64,000 bases of DNA. Origin: Brienomyrus brachyistius. Its lineage: Eukaryota > Chordata > Actinopteri > Osteoglossiformes > Mormyridae. The position numbers and the translations under genes are program-made. The notes beneath the pieces were generated by a model. The model saw only the letters and a list, made by a program, of their open reading frames with translations. It did not search any database and was not told where the DNA came from. The stretch spans positions 1,171,811 through 1,235,810 of the forward strand of contig NC_064552.1 of NCBI RefSeq assembly GCF_023856365.1. The letters are read 5' to 3'. Shown here piece after piece: positions 35,091 through 46,192 of the stretch (the first letter of the stretch is position 1; every line of letters begins with the position of its first letter).

Positions 35091-36605
35091 GTCAGTAGTA
35101 GGGCTGTTTTAACTGATATTTGTACATTATTCTAATATGATGTGAAAAATTCACATTCTAACTATAGTTAACCTATTCGAATTTTAAAGTGTCACTGTAG
35201 CCTATTAGCACATTAGACTATTAGAGTTATGCTGTTTGCAATCTACGGAACCCCTAAAAGGTCAGCGTGAGAAAATATTAGGGCAGGGCAATTTATCGCA
35301 AATTAATGACATTCAGAACCTCTAATCACTAACAATAAGAGGTCAGATGAAAACACTGGGAGAAAACGGTTTCCGTTACCAGAGGTAATACCACCAATCG
35401 GTTTCAACACTAGCAACATTTCAAATATATTGGAAACTGTTTATAGTGATCATGGTTACAGTGATCAACTGCTTATATGGATCAAAAAACTTGGGGCAGA
35501 AATATATAGATATACAGTTTAGTAATACAATTTAGTAATTTAATTTGTGCAGTACTGTAAATTGAAAAGCATTTGAAACAGCTGTTCTGTACTTTGAAAG
35601 AGTCAATAAAATTCAGTAAATTGTGATGCTGTCTGTTTTATTCCCCTATATTTATGTAATAAATATACAAATGTCAATTAGATGGTAATCTGCCTGAGAC
35701 ATAAAGAAGGAAAAAATTGGTTACAAATATAATCCGCTTATAGTCATCAATTTTATTTACAGATGTGATAACTATAAACGGTTTGTTTTGTTTACAATAG
35801 ATGCAAACTATTTTCTATTTTTTTAGGGACAATGTACATCATGTTACTTTAATACTATGTGTTTTTATATGTATTTATTAATCATTGCACTATGTCCATT
35901 CACCTCCAGTGATTGTAAACTAGACAGCTGAGCTGTTGAACGTGAAGTGCACACACAAACACTGAAAATATTACAAAAATTGAAAGACATTACAGCCAGA
36001 AAACTGCATATAAAGCTAACTTTACCGCGGTTAAGGTTTAAACTCGAACCTGCTGTATAGATATGCATGTACCCACATATATCATCAAATGAGAATACCA
36101 GGGAGGTGTACCCAAAAGTGGTTTGGGGTTTAAACCTTATCTATGATATTGTGGTAAAGTTAACTTTACATAAAATTTTCTGGCTGTAATATCTTTCAAC
36201 AAAACCAAGCAAGACCAGATTTCAGTGTTTGTGTGTTCACTTTGCATTAAGTAGCCCAGCTGTTCTCTTTACAGTTACTGGCCATCAATTGACTGTAAAT
36301 ATTTAGAAAGATGTACGAAGGTACAAATTATTAAATGGACAAAGTACAGTGATTATTAGTAACGCAATCGCAAAAGGGTTATGAGGAAACGCAAGTTATT
36401 TCAAAATATATTTTCCCACCCTGACCTCTTAGGGGCTCCGCACAAATGACGTTATACCGGCTGTTTATAAAGTACTGAAAAGAATGATACTGTGTTGCAA
36501 TTTTTTCACAGGTTTTCAAATCCATTACAACGAATTTTGTAACATTTGATATTCGTTCGAACTTGATTTTTGAAAAAAAAAAAAAGTGACATCCCTAGTC
36601 AGGTG
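35091..36605. mobile_element. Foldback (long inverted repeat) element with hAT-like ends, carrying a nested small element
   Basis: The element is about 35099-36597. The right arm (36106-36597), when reverse-complemented, lines up with the left arm: both carry a cccctaa-aggtcag block near the outer end, aacacacaaacactgaaa-like sequence in the middle, acagccagaaaa farther in and ggtttaaac next to the centre at about 36085. Outer ends are tagggctg and (reverse) tagggatg. Flanking 8-mers gtcagtag (35091-35098) and gtcaggtg (36598-36605) match at 6 of 8 positions, as expected for an old hAT-type target duplication. The left arm is longer because of an insertion at about 35434-35784. No transposase is encoded. 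The alignment was made by eye. Confidence 0.6.
35434..35784. mobile_element. Small element nested in the left arm of the foldback element
   Basis: This AT-rich block of about 350 bases is absent from the matching position of the right arm. Its ends are inverted: aaactgtttatagt at the left and, on the opposite strand at the right, aaaccgtttatagt, with further weaker similarity inward. No transposase is present; it looks like a miniature inverted-repeat element, perhaps of the Tc1/pogo group, but the family is not certain. Confidence 0.5.
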
Positions 36606-36887
36606 TTTTGTGTTTCAATAGATTTTTACTGTTTCTATGAATGCATATTACTGATCACATGTCATTTGTAGTGTTTTGTGTGGTGATTCTATCTGGAGAC
36701 TGTGTGTTATATTTGTGTGACCATCCCGCACCTGCAGATTTAATGATGAGTGTGTGCGAAGCTTAATGTCAGCTTGTTAAAATTGCCAGTCTAATTACAG
36801 ACGGCAAGTGTTGTTGAATCCTGGCTTTAATTAACCAGGGCCTGAAAGGGGAAATTGTGCCATCTGACATTTGTGCACACTAACCCA

Positions 36888-36895
<8 letters not shown>
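36606..36895. other. Unique spacer
   Basis: Nothing recognised. Confidence 0.4.

Positions 36896-36920
<25 letters not shown>
36896..36920. repeat. (AC)n microsatellite
   Basis: About 12 uninterrupted AC dinucleotides. Confidence 0.95.
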
Positions 36921-37039
36921 TTTGACAGTCACATCAACTGCCTGCTATGGCCTCATGCAAAACACAGAGAGAGACCGACAGACTGAGGCAGCAGGAGGAA
37001 ATGGGAGGAAAATAAAAAGTCAGAGTCTGGGAATGAGAA

Positions 37040-37505
37040 CGTGTAGAGGGATAGTGTATAGTGAGGGTGTAGATGGTGCACAGTAAGGGTGCAGAGGGAT
37101 GGTGTACAGTGAGGGTGTAGATGGATGGTGTACAGTGAGAATGTAGATGGACATTGTAGATGGTGTACAGTGAGGGTGTAGAGGGGTGGTGTACAATGAG
37201 GGTGTAGAGGGATGGTGTAGATGGTGTACAGTGAGGGTGTAGAGGGATGGTGTACAGTGAGGGTGTAGAGGGATGGTGTACAGTGAGGGTGTAGAGGGAT
37301 GGTGTAGATGGTGTACAGTAAAGGTACAGAGGGATGGTGTACAGTGAGGGTGTAGAGAGATGGTGTACAGTAAAGGTACAGAGGGATGGTGTACAGTGAG
37401 GGTGTAGAGGGACGGTGTAGACGGTGTACAGTGAGGGTGTAGAGGGACGGTGTAGACGGTGTACAGTGAGGGTGTAGAGGGACGGTGTAGACGGTGTACA
37501 GTGGG
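37040..37505. repeat. 26/35-bp minisatellite, about 16 copies
   Basis: Units contain gtgagggtgtagagggatgg and tgtacagtg; a longer form has an extra tgtagacgg step. Open frames on the minus strand (Tyr/Thr/Pro/Ser/His-rich) are artefacts. Confidence 0.92.
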
Positions 37506-38489
37506 AGGGAGGGTGCCTTTTTGATTCAAAGTTGACACATAGATAACGAAACATTTAAAGGCCAGATTATTTTGGCTCATGAACAGCCACAGGAAGCAGA
37601 ATCTCGGAGATGAGGAATGTGACCCAGTGTAGCCTGCTGCTGTCTCTCTCCCTCCCTCACCTCCAGGCTGCTTTCCGAGTGGCAGGAGGTGAGCAGCAGA
37701 GCAGCCAATTCCCCAAGACGCACAGACCTGTGCTGAGTGCATGTGTGCGTGTGGTCGGGCTCGCAGGTGGGCGGAGTCAGACCCAACACGCGGGTGTTAA
37801 TCACAAATGGCATCACGCGCTGGTGCCGGACTGAGTAACGGCTCGCGCCTGCTGATAAACGGGGGCAGCGTTTCATTTGGACTCCTCTCCTTTCATCGAT
37901 GTTCTGGTAATCCCCGCTACTGTGAAGCAGGCTTTGTTCTCATGGTGTGTAATGTGCGTCTCAGCAGCTCTATGACTCACGGAAACCGATTAATCACATT
38001 AAGCCAAACAGGCTTTATTACCACTCTTAAGCGCGTACTTTCTTTCATTTCTGTTTGATTTTGCCACCCATTCATCTTTCTTAGTGATGTGCACCCGTTA
38101 CCGTGGTGACATTCATATGTGTGGGTGTCAGCGTGTGTGTCCTGTGCAGCTAGAATAACATTAAGGTCAAAGTACTGTAGCTTCCATTCACACAAGGGCA
38201 CTGTCCTTTACGTAAACACGTATTCTTCATATTAGAGCAAAATTCAGACACATAGAAACACTAACTGTAGAAAGTCGGGCGTCCTCCTGACTGTCTCTCT
38301 CAGTAAACATACAAAATCTGCTGCTGTATTTGTGGAATTAACATAAATGCTGCTCTCATTCAAAAATGTAAACAAATTCAATATCCGGATAATTAATTCA
38401 CCTGCTTCTTCATTACCGTTTTATTTGTAGTAAATTTTGTCTCTTTAATGCAATTTATCCCTAATGCTTAAAGCACTTTTCCACACCTA
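37506..38489. other. Unique intergenic sequence
   Basis: No gene recognised; some CpGs at 37740-37860. Confidence 0.5.
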
Positions 38490-38677
38490 GTGGTGGTCAG
38501 TGCCGTGTTGGAGATTTTACACACCTCTAAGTTATCACTGCTCCTGCCAGCAGAATAAGGGTCTTACTTAAGGGCGCAATAGCAATGTGACTATTGTGCT
38601 GAGCACAGGAGTCAAACCAGCGACCTTCCGCTCACCAGCACAGAGGCCTAACCTACTGAGCTGCACAGCGCCCCCTG
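38490..38677 (-). mobile_element. tRNA-derived SINE fragment, minus strand
   Basis: Reverse-strand A-box-like tgcagctcagtaggttag and B-box-like ggtttgactcc lie near 38600-38665, with a diverged body down to about 38490. The outer end includes cagcgccccctg (38666-38677), which also resembles a CTCF core on the minus strand. Confidence 0.65.
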
Positions 38678-38944
38678 TTTGTCTGTTTTAACATCCACTT
38701 CTTGGGTCTTCTTGGCCAAACACCCAGTAAACATCCTGTTATCTAAATCTATGCAAGCAGAACATCGTAAGCTGGATAAACACTGAGGATTAAACAGCCC
38801 ACTGAGTACGTAAATAAGGGCTAATATGGGCCTCCATCAGCGCTAATGCCGCTAAATCGGCAGCGACGCAGGTAACTCTACCACGCCGAGCAGTGTGGGT
38901 CTGTGGGCAGGGTGACTTAACATCATAGAAGGACAGCACAAACA
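38678..38944. other. Unique spacer
   Basis: Nothing recognised. Confidence 0.4.
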
Positions 38945-39118
38945 CTGTATGTATGTGTGTCTCTGTATGTTTGTGTGTGTCTAGCTGTCTGTGTGTTTCT
39001 GTGTGTGTGTCTGTGTGTAGCTGTTTGTGTGTGACTGTGTATAGCTGTGTATGTGTAATTGTGTCTGTGTGGAGCTGTTTCTGTATGCCTGTGTGTGTGT
39101 GGCTCTGTCTGTGTGTAT
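38945..39118. repeat. Degenerate TGTGTGTCT-type array
   Basis: Irregular tgtgtgtctgtgtg and gtagctgtttgtgt motifs; a low-complexity stretch. Confidence 0.8.
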
Positions 39119-40579
39119 ATACTTAAATGCCTTCCCTTGTGAGGGCACATCGTTGTAAATTTCAAATGAAGACTCAACTAGAAGATCAAGGAGCTTTCAG
39201 ACCAAGTCAGGGATACGGTCTGTGAAAAACGCACATCAGTAAGGAAATTGAAAAATATGGAATGCTCTGAATATCCTGAGAGTGCAGTCTAGCCTGGAAG
39301 ACAGATCATAGCCTCCAGAAGCTGTTAACCGTCCGAACTAGGCAGGCAAATGGTGGAACTGGAGAGAACAAAGTGTGATGGTAAAGACGACAGCGATAAT
39401 GTTCAGCTATTTAGGCGGGAGACAACTTACAACTGGAAATGCATCCAGAAGTTTCCACAGAACATGATAGTAGGTCAAGATGCTGCAAAAAAGGCTGTTA
39501 CAAGGAGGAAGCAAGCCCACCTGAGGAGAATGGTGCATACAAACAGTTTTGTATAATGTTGTGATTTTATATTTACATTATTTGCTGTAGGGTACTGTGT
39601 GTATATTACAGTATTGTACTTAATGTCTTGCTTCTCCCCTTTAACTATGGAGATACACCCAAATTGACGTGCATCCGGTGGTACTGGTCCCAAACGTGAA
39701 TGACGGAGCATTAACTGCAGGTGTCTGCGGGCCTCATGCTAGGTCCTTCTCTATCCTTCACCGGCCAGTAGTAAAGTTGCCGAACAATACCTGTGTTTCT
39801 TATTTTTTCCTTATTGCATCCAGCGAAACATCCACCTCTTCTTAGTGAAGTTTAGCTTTTTCCCCCCTCTGCTGGTATTTTTCCTTAAGTTTATTTATTA
39901 ATCAAAAAATTGTTACAAAATAACAATACCACTGCAAAATATACTGCAAGTAGGAATAAGGATGTAAGAGCATATGTGTCTTCCTGGTCTCCATTTGCAA
40001 AATGTGCAGTTTGATATGTGTTATGCAGAAGTTATACGGCCATATATGGTTAACTGAGGGAATGTCTTTATTTTAATTAGTCTTGCCATGCACAAGCAGT
40101 CACATTAAGAATGCGTGAGATTTATCAGCGTTCACTTTGTTGGGGTGTTTGTACCAGGAATGATAAATACCAATGTGCTTGTGTGTGACTCGTACGCACA
40201 ATTTTTGGAACTGTTCTACACATACTTTGATAAATGAGACCTGCTGGAGTCCACAGTTGCGTGGGAATTAGGCTGCTGCTGCATGTCCCGACTTGGATCT
40301 CCAGGGGTGAGATGAAAACTGCTGTCCATGACCAGTCTCCACTAAAGTACAGAGGACTGGGGCAGATAACCTCAGAAGCCAGCATGGGCGCTGTCAGAAG
40401 CATTCAGACAATATTCCAGTTTTATCTTTTTTTATCTTGGACATTTTAGCTTTCATATTTTTAACAATGTTCTCATGTTTGTTTTTGTAGGTGACACTTT
40501 TGTCATTTTAAATTGGTACAAGCAGCAGTACATGGACACATGCTCACAAAGTCAAAGGAGAAGAAGATAAAACCACTGG
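39119..40579. other. Unique intergenic sequence
   Basis: No gene recognised. An open frame at 39350-39556 has a lysine/arginine-rich C-terminal part but no recognised domain. Confidence 0.45.
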
Positions 40580-41200
40580 ATCAGAGGGTAGAAGATAAAA
40601 CCTGTGGATCAGAGAGTTGGAGCTGAAGCCAAAAGATCAAAAGGAGGCAAAGGAAGTGGACCATGCTGGTGGACAAGTGCAGGAAATATGACACCACTGG
40701 ATAATAGAGCAGCAGATAAAGCCTGTGGATCAGAGAAGAGGAGATGAAGCCTGTGGTTCAGGGTGGAGAAGGTGAAGCCTGTGGATCAGGGTGGAGGAGA
40801 TGAAGCCTGTGGATCAGGGATGATGAGATGCAGTCTGTGGATCAGAGAGGAGGACATGAAACCTGTGGATCAGGGTGGAGGAGATGCAGTCTGTGGATCA
40901 GAGAGAAGGACATGAAACCTGTGGATCAGGGTGGAGGACATGAAGCCTGTGGATCAGGGAGGAGGAGATGCAGTCTGTGGATCAGTGAAGAGGACATGAA
41001 GCCTGTGGATCAGGGAGGAGAAGGTGAAGCCTGTGGGTCAGAAAGGAGGACATGAAGCCTGTGGATCAGGGAGGAGGAGATGCAGTCTGGATCAGTGAAG
41101 AGGACATGAAGCCTGTGGATCAGGGAGAAGAAAGTGAAGCCTGTGGGTCAGAGAGGAGGACATGAAGCCTGTGGATCAGGGTGGAGGAGATGAAGCCTGT
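40580..41200. repeat. 28-bp minisatellite, about 22 copies
   Basis: Units contain gaagcctgtggatcagg and gaggaggagat, with gcagtctg and aaacctg variants. The left edge decays gradually. Confidence 0.9.
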
Positions 41201-41765
41201 GGGACTTTTCTCTGGATGAGTGTATATGTTTATGAAGGCCATGGGAGGAAAGTGCACTGGGGAGACCATTCACTGGATTACTGTATATGTTTATGAAGGC
41301 CATGGGAGGAAAGTGTACTGGGGAGACCATTCACTGGATTACTGTATATGTTTATGAAGGCCATGGGAGGAAAGTGCACTGGGGAGACCATTCACTGGAT
41401 TACTGTATATGTTTATGAAGGCCATGGGAGGAAAGTGCACTGGGGAGACCATTCACTGGATTACTGCATATGTTTATGAAGGCCATGGGAGGAATGTGCA
41501 CTGGGGAGACCATTCACTGGATTATTGTATATGTTTATGAAGGCCATGGGAGGAATGTGCACTGGGGAGGCCTTTCACTGGATTACTGTATATGTTTATG
41601 AAGGCCATGGGAGGAAAGTGCACTGGGGAGACCATTCACTGGATTACTGTATATGTTTATGAAGGCCATGGAAGGAATGTGCACTGGGGAGGCCTTTCAC
41701 TGGATTACTGTATATTTTTATGAAGGCCATGGGAGGAATGTGCACTGGGGAGGCCTTTCACTGGC
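41201..41765. repeat. 61-bp minisatellite, 9 copies
   Basis: Very uniform units containing tgtatatgtttatgaaggcc and gtgcactggggag. Two unit types differ at gaccattcac versus gcctttcac; the second type clusters at the right. High identity suggests recent expansion. Confidence 0.95.
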
Positions 41766-42119
41766 TTTGCATATGGCCCCCATCTGTCTCTGCACTGCTG
41801 TGTCTAGATCAGTAAATCTCTCACCCTGCTCAATACCATGATGAGCTCAGTAAAAACTGAACAAATAAACCGTAAATCGTTTAGTGAGTCTCCAGGCCTT
41901 GGCTTGGTCACTGGCAGGAAGTGGTGGGGAGGCTTCTCTCTGGCTTTTTCTGTATATGTAGCCTCCCTCCACCATCCATTTCATCCAGTACCCCACCTTT
42001 CCCTGGAATACAGCCCTACTCCTGTACTGTACTCCCTGGAGTTCATAAATCACACTCTGTTTGCAGAGAAGGACCCACATGCAGTGCGTCATTCTGCAGC
42101 ACAGGTAGCGGTCAGACGG
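41766..42119. other. Unique spacer
   Basis: Nothing recognised. Confidence 0.45.
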
Positions 42120-42600
42120 TGTTGAGTCAGTGGAGAAACAGCAGTGACAAAGCAGGGAAGGAGCGGCGAGGCAGTATTAAGGCAGTGATGAAAGTGGTGA
42201 GTCACTGGTGAGGCAAGGATGAGACTGCGATGAGGCACTGGGGAAGCAGGGATGAGACTGTAGGGAAGCAGTAGCGAGGCAGGGGTGAGACTATAGTGAA
42301 GCAGCGGCAAGGCAGGAATAAGGATGCTGCGAGGCAACAGCAATATGGGGATGAGACGGCTGAGAGGCAGTGGTGAGGCAGGGATGACACTGCAACGAGA
42401 CAGCAAGGTGGCAGGCATGGGACTGCTGCGAGGCAGGGGTGAGACTAGGGAGGCAGTGGAAAAACAGGGATGAGACTGCAGTGAGTCAGCAAGGAGGCAG
42501 GGATTAAACTTCAGTGGGGAGGCAGTTCCAATGGCAAGGATGAGACTGTGGCGACGCAGCAGTGAGGCAGGGATGAGACTGCAGCGATGTAGAAAGCTAA
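42120..42600. repeat. Old degenerate 25-35-bp minisatellite
   Basis: Diverged copies of a gaggcagggatgagactgc motif with irregular spacing. The open frame on the minus strand (172 residues, Ser/Leu/Pro-rich) comes from the repeat. Confidence 0.8.
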
Positions 42601-43379
42601 CGCTCATCTTTGAATGTAATGAGATTTTGATTGATCTCTTTCCTACTGGAGACTGCAGTGTAAGTGCGGGCTACAGCTGCCTGCTGCCTCCCAGAATGCA
42701 CTGCTCAGTGCTAGTGAACATTCAGGGGATAATGAAGGGACTGCAGAAAGCTGCTGTATATAGTACTGCAGCCACATTCCTCGTGTTTTGGGGTTCAGAT
42801 CTCAGTCCCTGCTGTGTGCGTGTGGAGTTGGCACGAGGTATACACAGGTATTATTATTATTATTTAATTTGATCTTTCTTCCCCAGCTGCCAGGGGAGTA
42901 GCTAGAACTTATGAGCCCCCTGAGTAAATATTACCTACGGCCCCCTGACCCCATAACATTATTTTATAATTTTTCCTTTAAAGTTCTCCCTCCCCCTTCC
43001 CCCCTTTGGGTCTGATAGGGTGTCCATGTCCCTACTGTGCTAAGTCTTGAAGGAGCTGTCCCCAGTTCCCTCCAGCCCTCTCTCTCAGTATTGGAAACAG
43101 AATCTCTTCAGCCAAATTATAGTTCAGTGCTCCTTTAAGTAGAAAGCGCTACACAGATTAAGATACGAATCCTAATTCTAAACCTGGCAAACAAATTTGT
43201 CAACTTGTCATTTTTTAAAATACCGCACATATGTCATTGGATGCTTTGGAGAGCTATTTGTTGTGTTGTCAGTTATTTGAATAACAAAGTAGTGTTACTG
43301 TAATGTGATTTCATCACAGAGAAACACACATTAACTTTTATTATTTAAAGGCTAGAACTCTATTTCTTTAGTGACATGC
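42601..43379. other. Unique sequence with a possible hAT-type end
   Basis: No gene recognised. At 42890-42960 the motif caggggagtagctag, then two stretches of gccccctga, resembles the 5' end of fish hAT miniature elements, but I found no matching right end. Confidence 0.4.
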
Positions 43380-43576
43380 TACATGTACAATGTTATCCTA
43401 AAATAGTATGCTACGTGTACATTGTGATGTGCTAATGATTGCATGCTACAGGCACACTGATGTGCTAATGATGGAATGTTACATGCTAATGATGGTGTAC
43501 TATATGTACGGTGTAATGCTACAAATAGCATGCTACATGTACATTGTGATGTGCTAATGATCGCATGCTACAGGCA
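43380..43576. repeat. Minisatellite, left part (split by a transposon)
   Basis: About 5 diverged units of about 40 bases containing gtgatgtgctaatgat and gcatgctacatgtaca. The same unit resumes right of the transposon at 44242. Confidence 0.8.
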
Positions 43577-44241
43577 CAGTGTACCTGGGAACACAAACTT
43601 CAGATTCGGTGCAGAAGCTTGGTCGAGTCGCGATATGGTCGAGGTCCAAGTTGAATTTCCTCATAAGAAATTATGTAAATGAACTGAATCCGTTCCAGAC
43701 CTCCAAATGATGGCCGATTTACACATATCTATCTAACTAATGATAAAAAACATTAACAATCAATATAAAACTAATATACATATGAAAACCATACATACAA
43801 AAGCAATAAACATGAAATAAATGACAATCCCATAGTCCAAAGAGAGAGCAGACACACGTGCAGCACATTCAAATCTGGCTGTAATTTCTTTTTTAAGTTT
43901 TGCAGTTACTCTCACTACTTTTCTCTTTGGTTTGCTGCTATCACTGCTCACTTTCTTGGGGGCCATGAGTACTGCATCATTAAATGTTCTGTAGATGAAG
44001 CACAAAAGATTCACACCTAACACAGGAACACAGCTTTCGTACGTCAAGCTAGATTTTTCTCAAATCGCCCGTTTGAGGTCCAAATTGATAGAGTTGAACG
44101 CATCTTGACCCGTACAAGTTTTAGAAAGAACGGTCGAGTTCTAAGATTTCGGTTGAGGTACAAGTTCAAAAAAATTCAACAGACCTGTTAGATGTCCTAG
44201 TTGGTCTAGTTAAGAGGCATTACACTTCCAAGGTTCTACTG
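43577..44241 (-). mobile_element. Tigger/pogo-like DNA transposon, internally deleted, inserted in a minisatellite
   Basis: The ends are inverted: cagtgtacctgggaac at the left and, on the opposite strand, cagtagaaccttggaa at the right. The right flank is TA; the left is CA, probably a mutated TA. Near both ends are the diverged subterminal repeats usual in Tigger elements (for example aatccgttccaga at the left). The interior holds only the start of a pogo-type transposase (see 43829-43966). At 665 bases it is a non-autonomous remnant. Confidence 0.75.
43829..43966 (-). pseudogene. N-terminal fragment of a Tigger/pogo transposase (DNA-binding region)
   Basis: From the ATG at 43966 the minus strand reads MAPKK, then KPKRKVVRVTAKLKKEI, then LDYG. 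Tigger-family and related CENP-B-like transposases begin this way: a basic start followed by a helix-turn-helix that binds the terminal repeats. Similarity stops after about 46 residues and the frame runs into unrelated sequence. The rest of the DNA-binding domain and the whole DDE catalytic core are missing. Confidence 0.7.
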
Positions 44242-44640
44242 TACATTGTGATGTGCTAATTGTGGTTTGTTTCGTGCACGCTGTGATGGCATGTTACGTG
44301 CACGCTGTGATGGCATGTTACGTGCACGCTGTGATGGCATGTTACGTGCACGCTGTGATGGCATGTTACGTGCACGCTGTGATGGCATGTTACGTGCACG
44401 CTGTGATGGCATGTTTTGTGCACGCTGTAATGGCATGTTTTGTGCATGCTGTAATGGCATGTTTTGTGCATGCTGTAATGGCATGTTATGTGCACGCTGT
44501 GATGGCATGTTATGTGCACGCTGTGATGGCATGTTTTGTGCATGCTGTAATGGCATGTTACGTGCACGCTGTGATGGCATGTTTTGTGCATGCTGTAATG
44601 GCATGTTACGTGCACGCTGTGATGTGCTACTGATGATGTG
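44242..44640. repeat. 24-bp minisatellite, about 15 copies, right part of the split array
   Basis: One unit of the older kind (tacattgtgatgtgctaat) adjoins the transposon, then a homogeneous 24-base repeat (gtgatggcatgttacgtgca plus cgct) takes over. tacgtgca alternates with ttttgtgca forms. Most units contain the palindrome cgtgcacg. As 24 is a multiple of 3, frames stay open in several phases on both strands; these are artefacts. Confidence 0.95.
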
Positions 44641-46064
44641 CTGCGTGTAGGGAGATGGTAACATCATGGATTCCTCTGCTGCCTTTTCTGTCAAGATGAA
44701 ATACCTGTAATTCAGCAGAGCATCATTCGAGATGCATGAATGTGGGCATTACACTAGGGCGTGTACTTTTTATGGTCACCATTGCTCTTTTTTAGCGGTG
44801 CTTATTGCAGCAGATTGATTAGTGAGTCTGTCACTTCCAGGTGCTGCTGTGCATCGTGAGATGTTACTTAACTTATTTCAGGTGATTCTGAACTCAAAGG
44901 GCCATCTGTTGGTCACAGTTTTTGTAAAACCAGAGAGTTGATTGAAAGACCAATTAGGTGGAAGGAACTCAGTTAAAGCTGTAATCAGTCCTTTGCCAGG
45001 TGTGGGTAATTCCCAAAGCATTAAGCTTGTTTTCAAATTCAGGACAATTGCTTTAGTGAGTCATGTCGAATAACCCGATTTTATTGTATATATAGGCTGC
45101 TTGCAATGGCTGCAGGGAAACTTATTAAGTTATTGCAACAAATGCTACAACATGGTGGTTTATATTTCCTATAGGTGTGAGAACTGGCTGGCATTTGAGC
45201 AAAGCCAGCAGACACCTATGAAGGACAGTGGGTGAGCTAGCTGGCCTCGTGTCGGAATCAGGGCTCAGGATTATAAAGCAGAAGTATCTCCTTAAAAGGG
45301 CATGCCTTCCCCTTAAGATGGGGAAGGCATATCAGACCGCTCAGTGAGGGGAGGGAGACCGGAGATCGGTGGGCACCTTGCAACTGTTTTACACACCACC
45401 TTCACTCCAAAAGATACGCATCAACATCCATGATGACCCCTAAGCTGGCAGACATGCTAAGCCGCTGGTTTCTCAACATATTCAGCCATCATTTAGATGG
45501 AGGACGCTGCTCCTGCAGATCCAGGGAAAGCCGCTGATGGTTCTTCTGTCCTCGTGGTTCCATGTGTGGGGCTGCTGGTCACCTGGGACTTAACAGGTTC
45601 CTCAGGTGTGTATCTGAAAGGGCAGAGATCCTCTTTGAGACGGGGCTCTGCACCCCCTGTGGGTTCCAGCTTGTTTCTACTCCTGCCATGGACCGTGACA
45701 AATATACCATGCCACAGATGTCCCCTGAGCTTGGTGAGGGAAAGAGGTGAGCGTGTGGCTGGAACAGAACTGTAATAGATGGCAGCGGGCTGGATGTGCT
45801 GCAGCATGAGGGCGCGTCTGTCCAGTGCCATCATCATCTCAGACAGGCTGCTGTTATTTCTGCACCTTCCCTGCTTTCACTCAGGTTTAGTAATGGAGGG
45901 TAGAAAAACAAAATGAAAGATTTTCAGGGAAGATGGGAACGGAAAGGAGAAAAGGCAAGCGTCTGTCAGGATATCGTATGAAATGTGCTGCAACGCAGGC
46001 TGTTAAAATACTGTTGGAACAGGTCAGGCTCCTGAAACAGGGCGATGTGGAGCAGGTTCAGACA
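44641..46064. other. Unique sequence with one strong hairpin
   Basis: No gene recognised. Bases 45302-45330 form a perfect 11-bp stem (atgccttcccc and ggggaaggcat) with a 7-base loop. Open frames at 45493-45837 on both strands show no known domain. Confidence 0.5.
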
Positions 46065-46192
46065 CACAGATACAGACAGACACGCACACACACACTGACA
46101 GAACATACACACGCACAGATACACAGACACGCACACACACACACTGACAGAACATACACACGCACAGATACACAGACACACACACACACAGA
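46065..46192. repeat. ACAC-rich 49-bp repeat, about 2.5 copies
   Basis: Units contain cacactgacagaacatacac and gcacagatacacagacac. Confidence 0.85.

Noticed and set aside
42089..42607. 172-residue Ser/Leu/Pro frame on the minus strand
   Set aside because: Explained by a decayed gaggcagggatgagac-type array.
43760..44047. 95-residue minus-strand frame as an intact gene
   Set aside because: Only residues from the internal MAPKK onward, about 46 of them, match a Tigger transposase start; the rest is unrelated and the element is internally deleted.
44236..44694. Frames of 119-152 residues with 8-residue repeats on both strands
   Set aside because: Caused by the 24-bp unit being a multiple of 3; open in more than one phase on each strand.
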